DNA from: Desulfobacteraceae bacterium
GTDB lineage: Bacteria > Desulfobacterota > Desulfobacteria > Desulfobacterales > JAABSP01
Direction of reading: 5' to 3'
Assembly: GCA_011390035.1 (NCBI GenBank)
Contig: JAABTE010000149.1
Coordinates: 1-6,506 of the forward strand
Length of the DNA: 6,506 nt
Shown here: positions 6,075 through 6,506 of the stretch, piece after piece
Numbering within the stretch: position 1 is the first letter of the stretch
Layout of the letters: every line of letters begins with the position of its first letter
Position numbers and translations under genes: made by a program
The notes under the pieces: generated by a model
What the model saw: the letters and a program-made list of their open reading frames with translations, nothing else
Told to the model about the DNA's origin: nothing
Databases searched by the model: none

Positions 6075-6506
6075 AGCTGCCCACCGCCACCTTGCTGCTG
6101 ATGCGCACGGGGATGCGCCGGGCGTCCGCCGTCACCCACACCTGGACGGTGGCGTCATCGCTCTTTTCAAACACGCCCCCCACATGCTCGAGTTCCGGCT
6201 CTATCAGGAAGGTGTCGAAGGATTGGCCGCTGACCTCGATCGTCTCCCGGCGAACCACCGTGGCCCGGCCCATCACGTTCTTCTTTCCGTCGGTGACGGG
6301 CCGCTGGGCCACGGCCCCAGGCGTCAGTGGGATGGTGCGCACCCAGAAGAAGGCGGACAGGGGGTCGAAGGTGCCGGGCATAAGGGGCAGCGGCTCCCGG
6401 GGGTTGCCGAAGTTGGTGTAATGGGCCAGGCCCGCGTCCCAGTCAAAGCGCACCACGATATCCCGATGGGTCTTTCCCTCCAGTTGCTGTTTTTCGTACC
6501 GGAGGG
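6004..6506 (-). CDS. DUF3108 domain-containing protein, 5' end cut off by the window edge
   Basis: The minus-strand frame stays open to the right edge, so this is the C-terminal part (about 166 residues visible) of a longer protein. GTG at 6456-6454 is a possible start codon but is unlikely to be real, because coding continues upstream with YEKQQLEGKTHRD, which fits the family. DUF3108 features include a VRFDWDAGLAHY strand, a GTFDPLSAFFWVR segment, SFDTFLIEPEL, VQVWVTADARRIPVRI and a terminal VAVGSFIAELISASG. Members are usually exported proteins of unknown function with a beta-rich fold. The last 20 or so residues are Pro/Gly/Ala-rich and encoded in the overlap with the convergent regulator. 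No functional link to the respiratory genes is evident. Confidence 0.82.
   Translation of the reverse strand, partial: LRYEKQQLEGKTHRDIVVRFDWDAGLAHYTNFGNPREPLPLMPGTFDPLSAFFWVRTIPLTPGAVAQRPVTDGKKNVMGRATVVRRETIEVSGQSFDTFLIEPELEHVGGVFEKSDDATVQVWVTADARRIPVRISSKVAVGSFIAELISASGLAPLPPPAGPGPD

Noticed and set aside
6454..6456. GTG as the true start of the DUF3108 gene
   Set aside because: The frame stays open to the window edge and the upstream residues match the family pattern, so the gene starts outside the window.

Overview
The window is GC-rich throughout its genes and looks like a chromosomal piece from an anaerobic, respiring proteobacterium of the deltaproteobacterial (Desulfobacterota) type. 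This placement is inferred from gene content: a multihaem cytochrome with a quinone-linked cytochrome b, a sigma-54 activator with a cysteine-rich PAS sensor, and a MaoC-SDR fatty-acyl enzyme. No marker gene is present to confirm it.

Layout. Positions 35-4280 hold a three-gene set on the minus strand, read from right to left. First is an octahaem c-type cytochrome of the tetrathionate-reductase (OTR) family (4280-2649), with eight CxxCH motifs, a signal peptide and a C-terminal membrane anchor. Next, overlapping by four bases (ATGA), is a four-helix dihaem cytochrome b (2652-1996). After an 83-bp gap containing a strong hairpin comes a 625-residue fusion of a double-hotdog enoyl-CoA hydratase 2 and an SDR 3-hydroxyacyl-CoA dehydrogenase (1912-35). 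Divergently on the plus strand lies a sigma-54 enhancer-binding protein with a cysteine-rich PAS domain (4611-6074). Its 3' end overlaps, tail to tail, a DUF3108-family gene on the minus strand (6004 to beyond the right edge).

How it fits together. The 330-bp divergent region (4281-4610) carries a very good -24/-12 (sigma-54) promoter pointing at the octahaem gene (4363-4348). Further upstream are an AT-rich stretch and several inverted repeats at distances typical of enhancer sites. The simplest model is that the PAS regulator senses a redox or ligand signal through its cysteine cluster and switches on a membrane-bound quinol:octahaem reductase for a sulfur or nitrogen oxyanion. The regulator itself seems to be read from a sigma-70-like promoter overlapped by ATTAAC repeats.

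The MaoC-SDR gene is co-directional and may be cotranscribed, but its function has no obvious link to the respiratory pair. Its domain order is the reverse of eukaryotic MFE-2. The most interesting items are the self-contained regulator/sigma-54/octahaem module, the cysteine-rich PAS sensor, and the permuted MFE-2-like enzyme with an altered hydratase motif. No RNA genes, CRISPR arrays, insertion sequences or attachment sites were seen.
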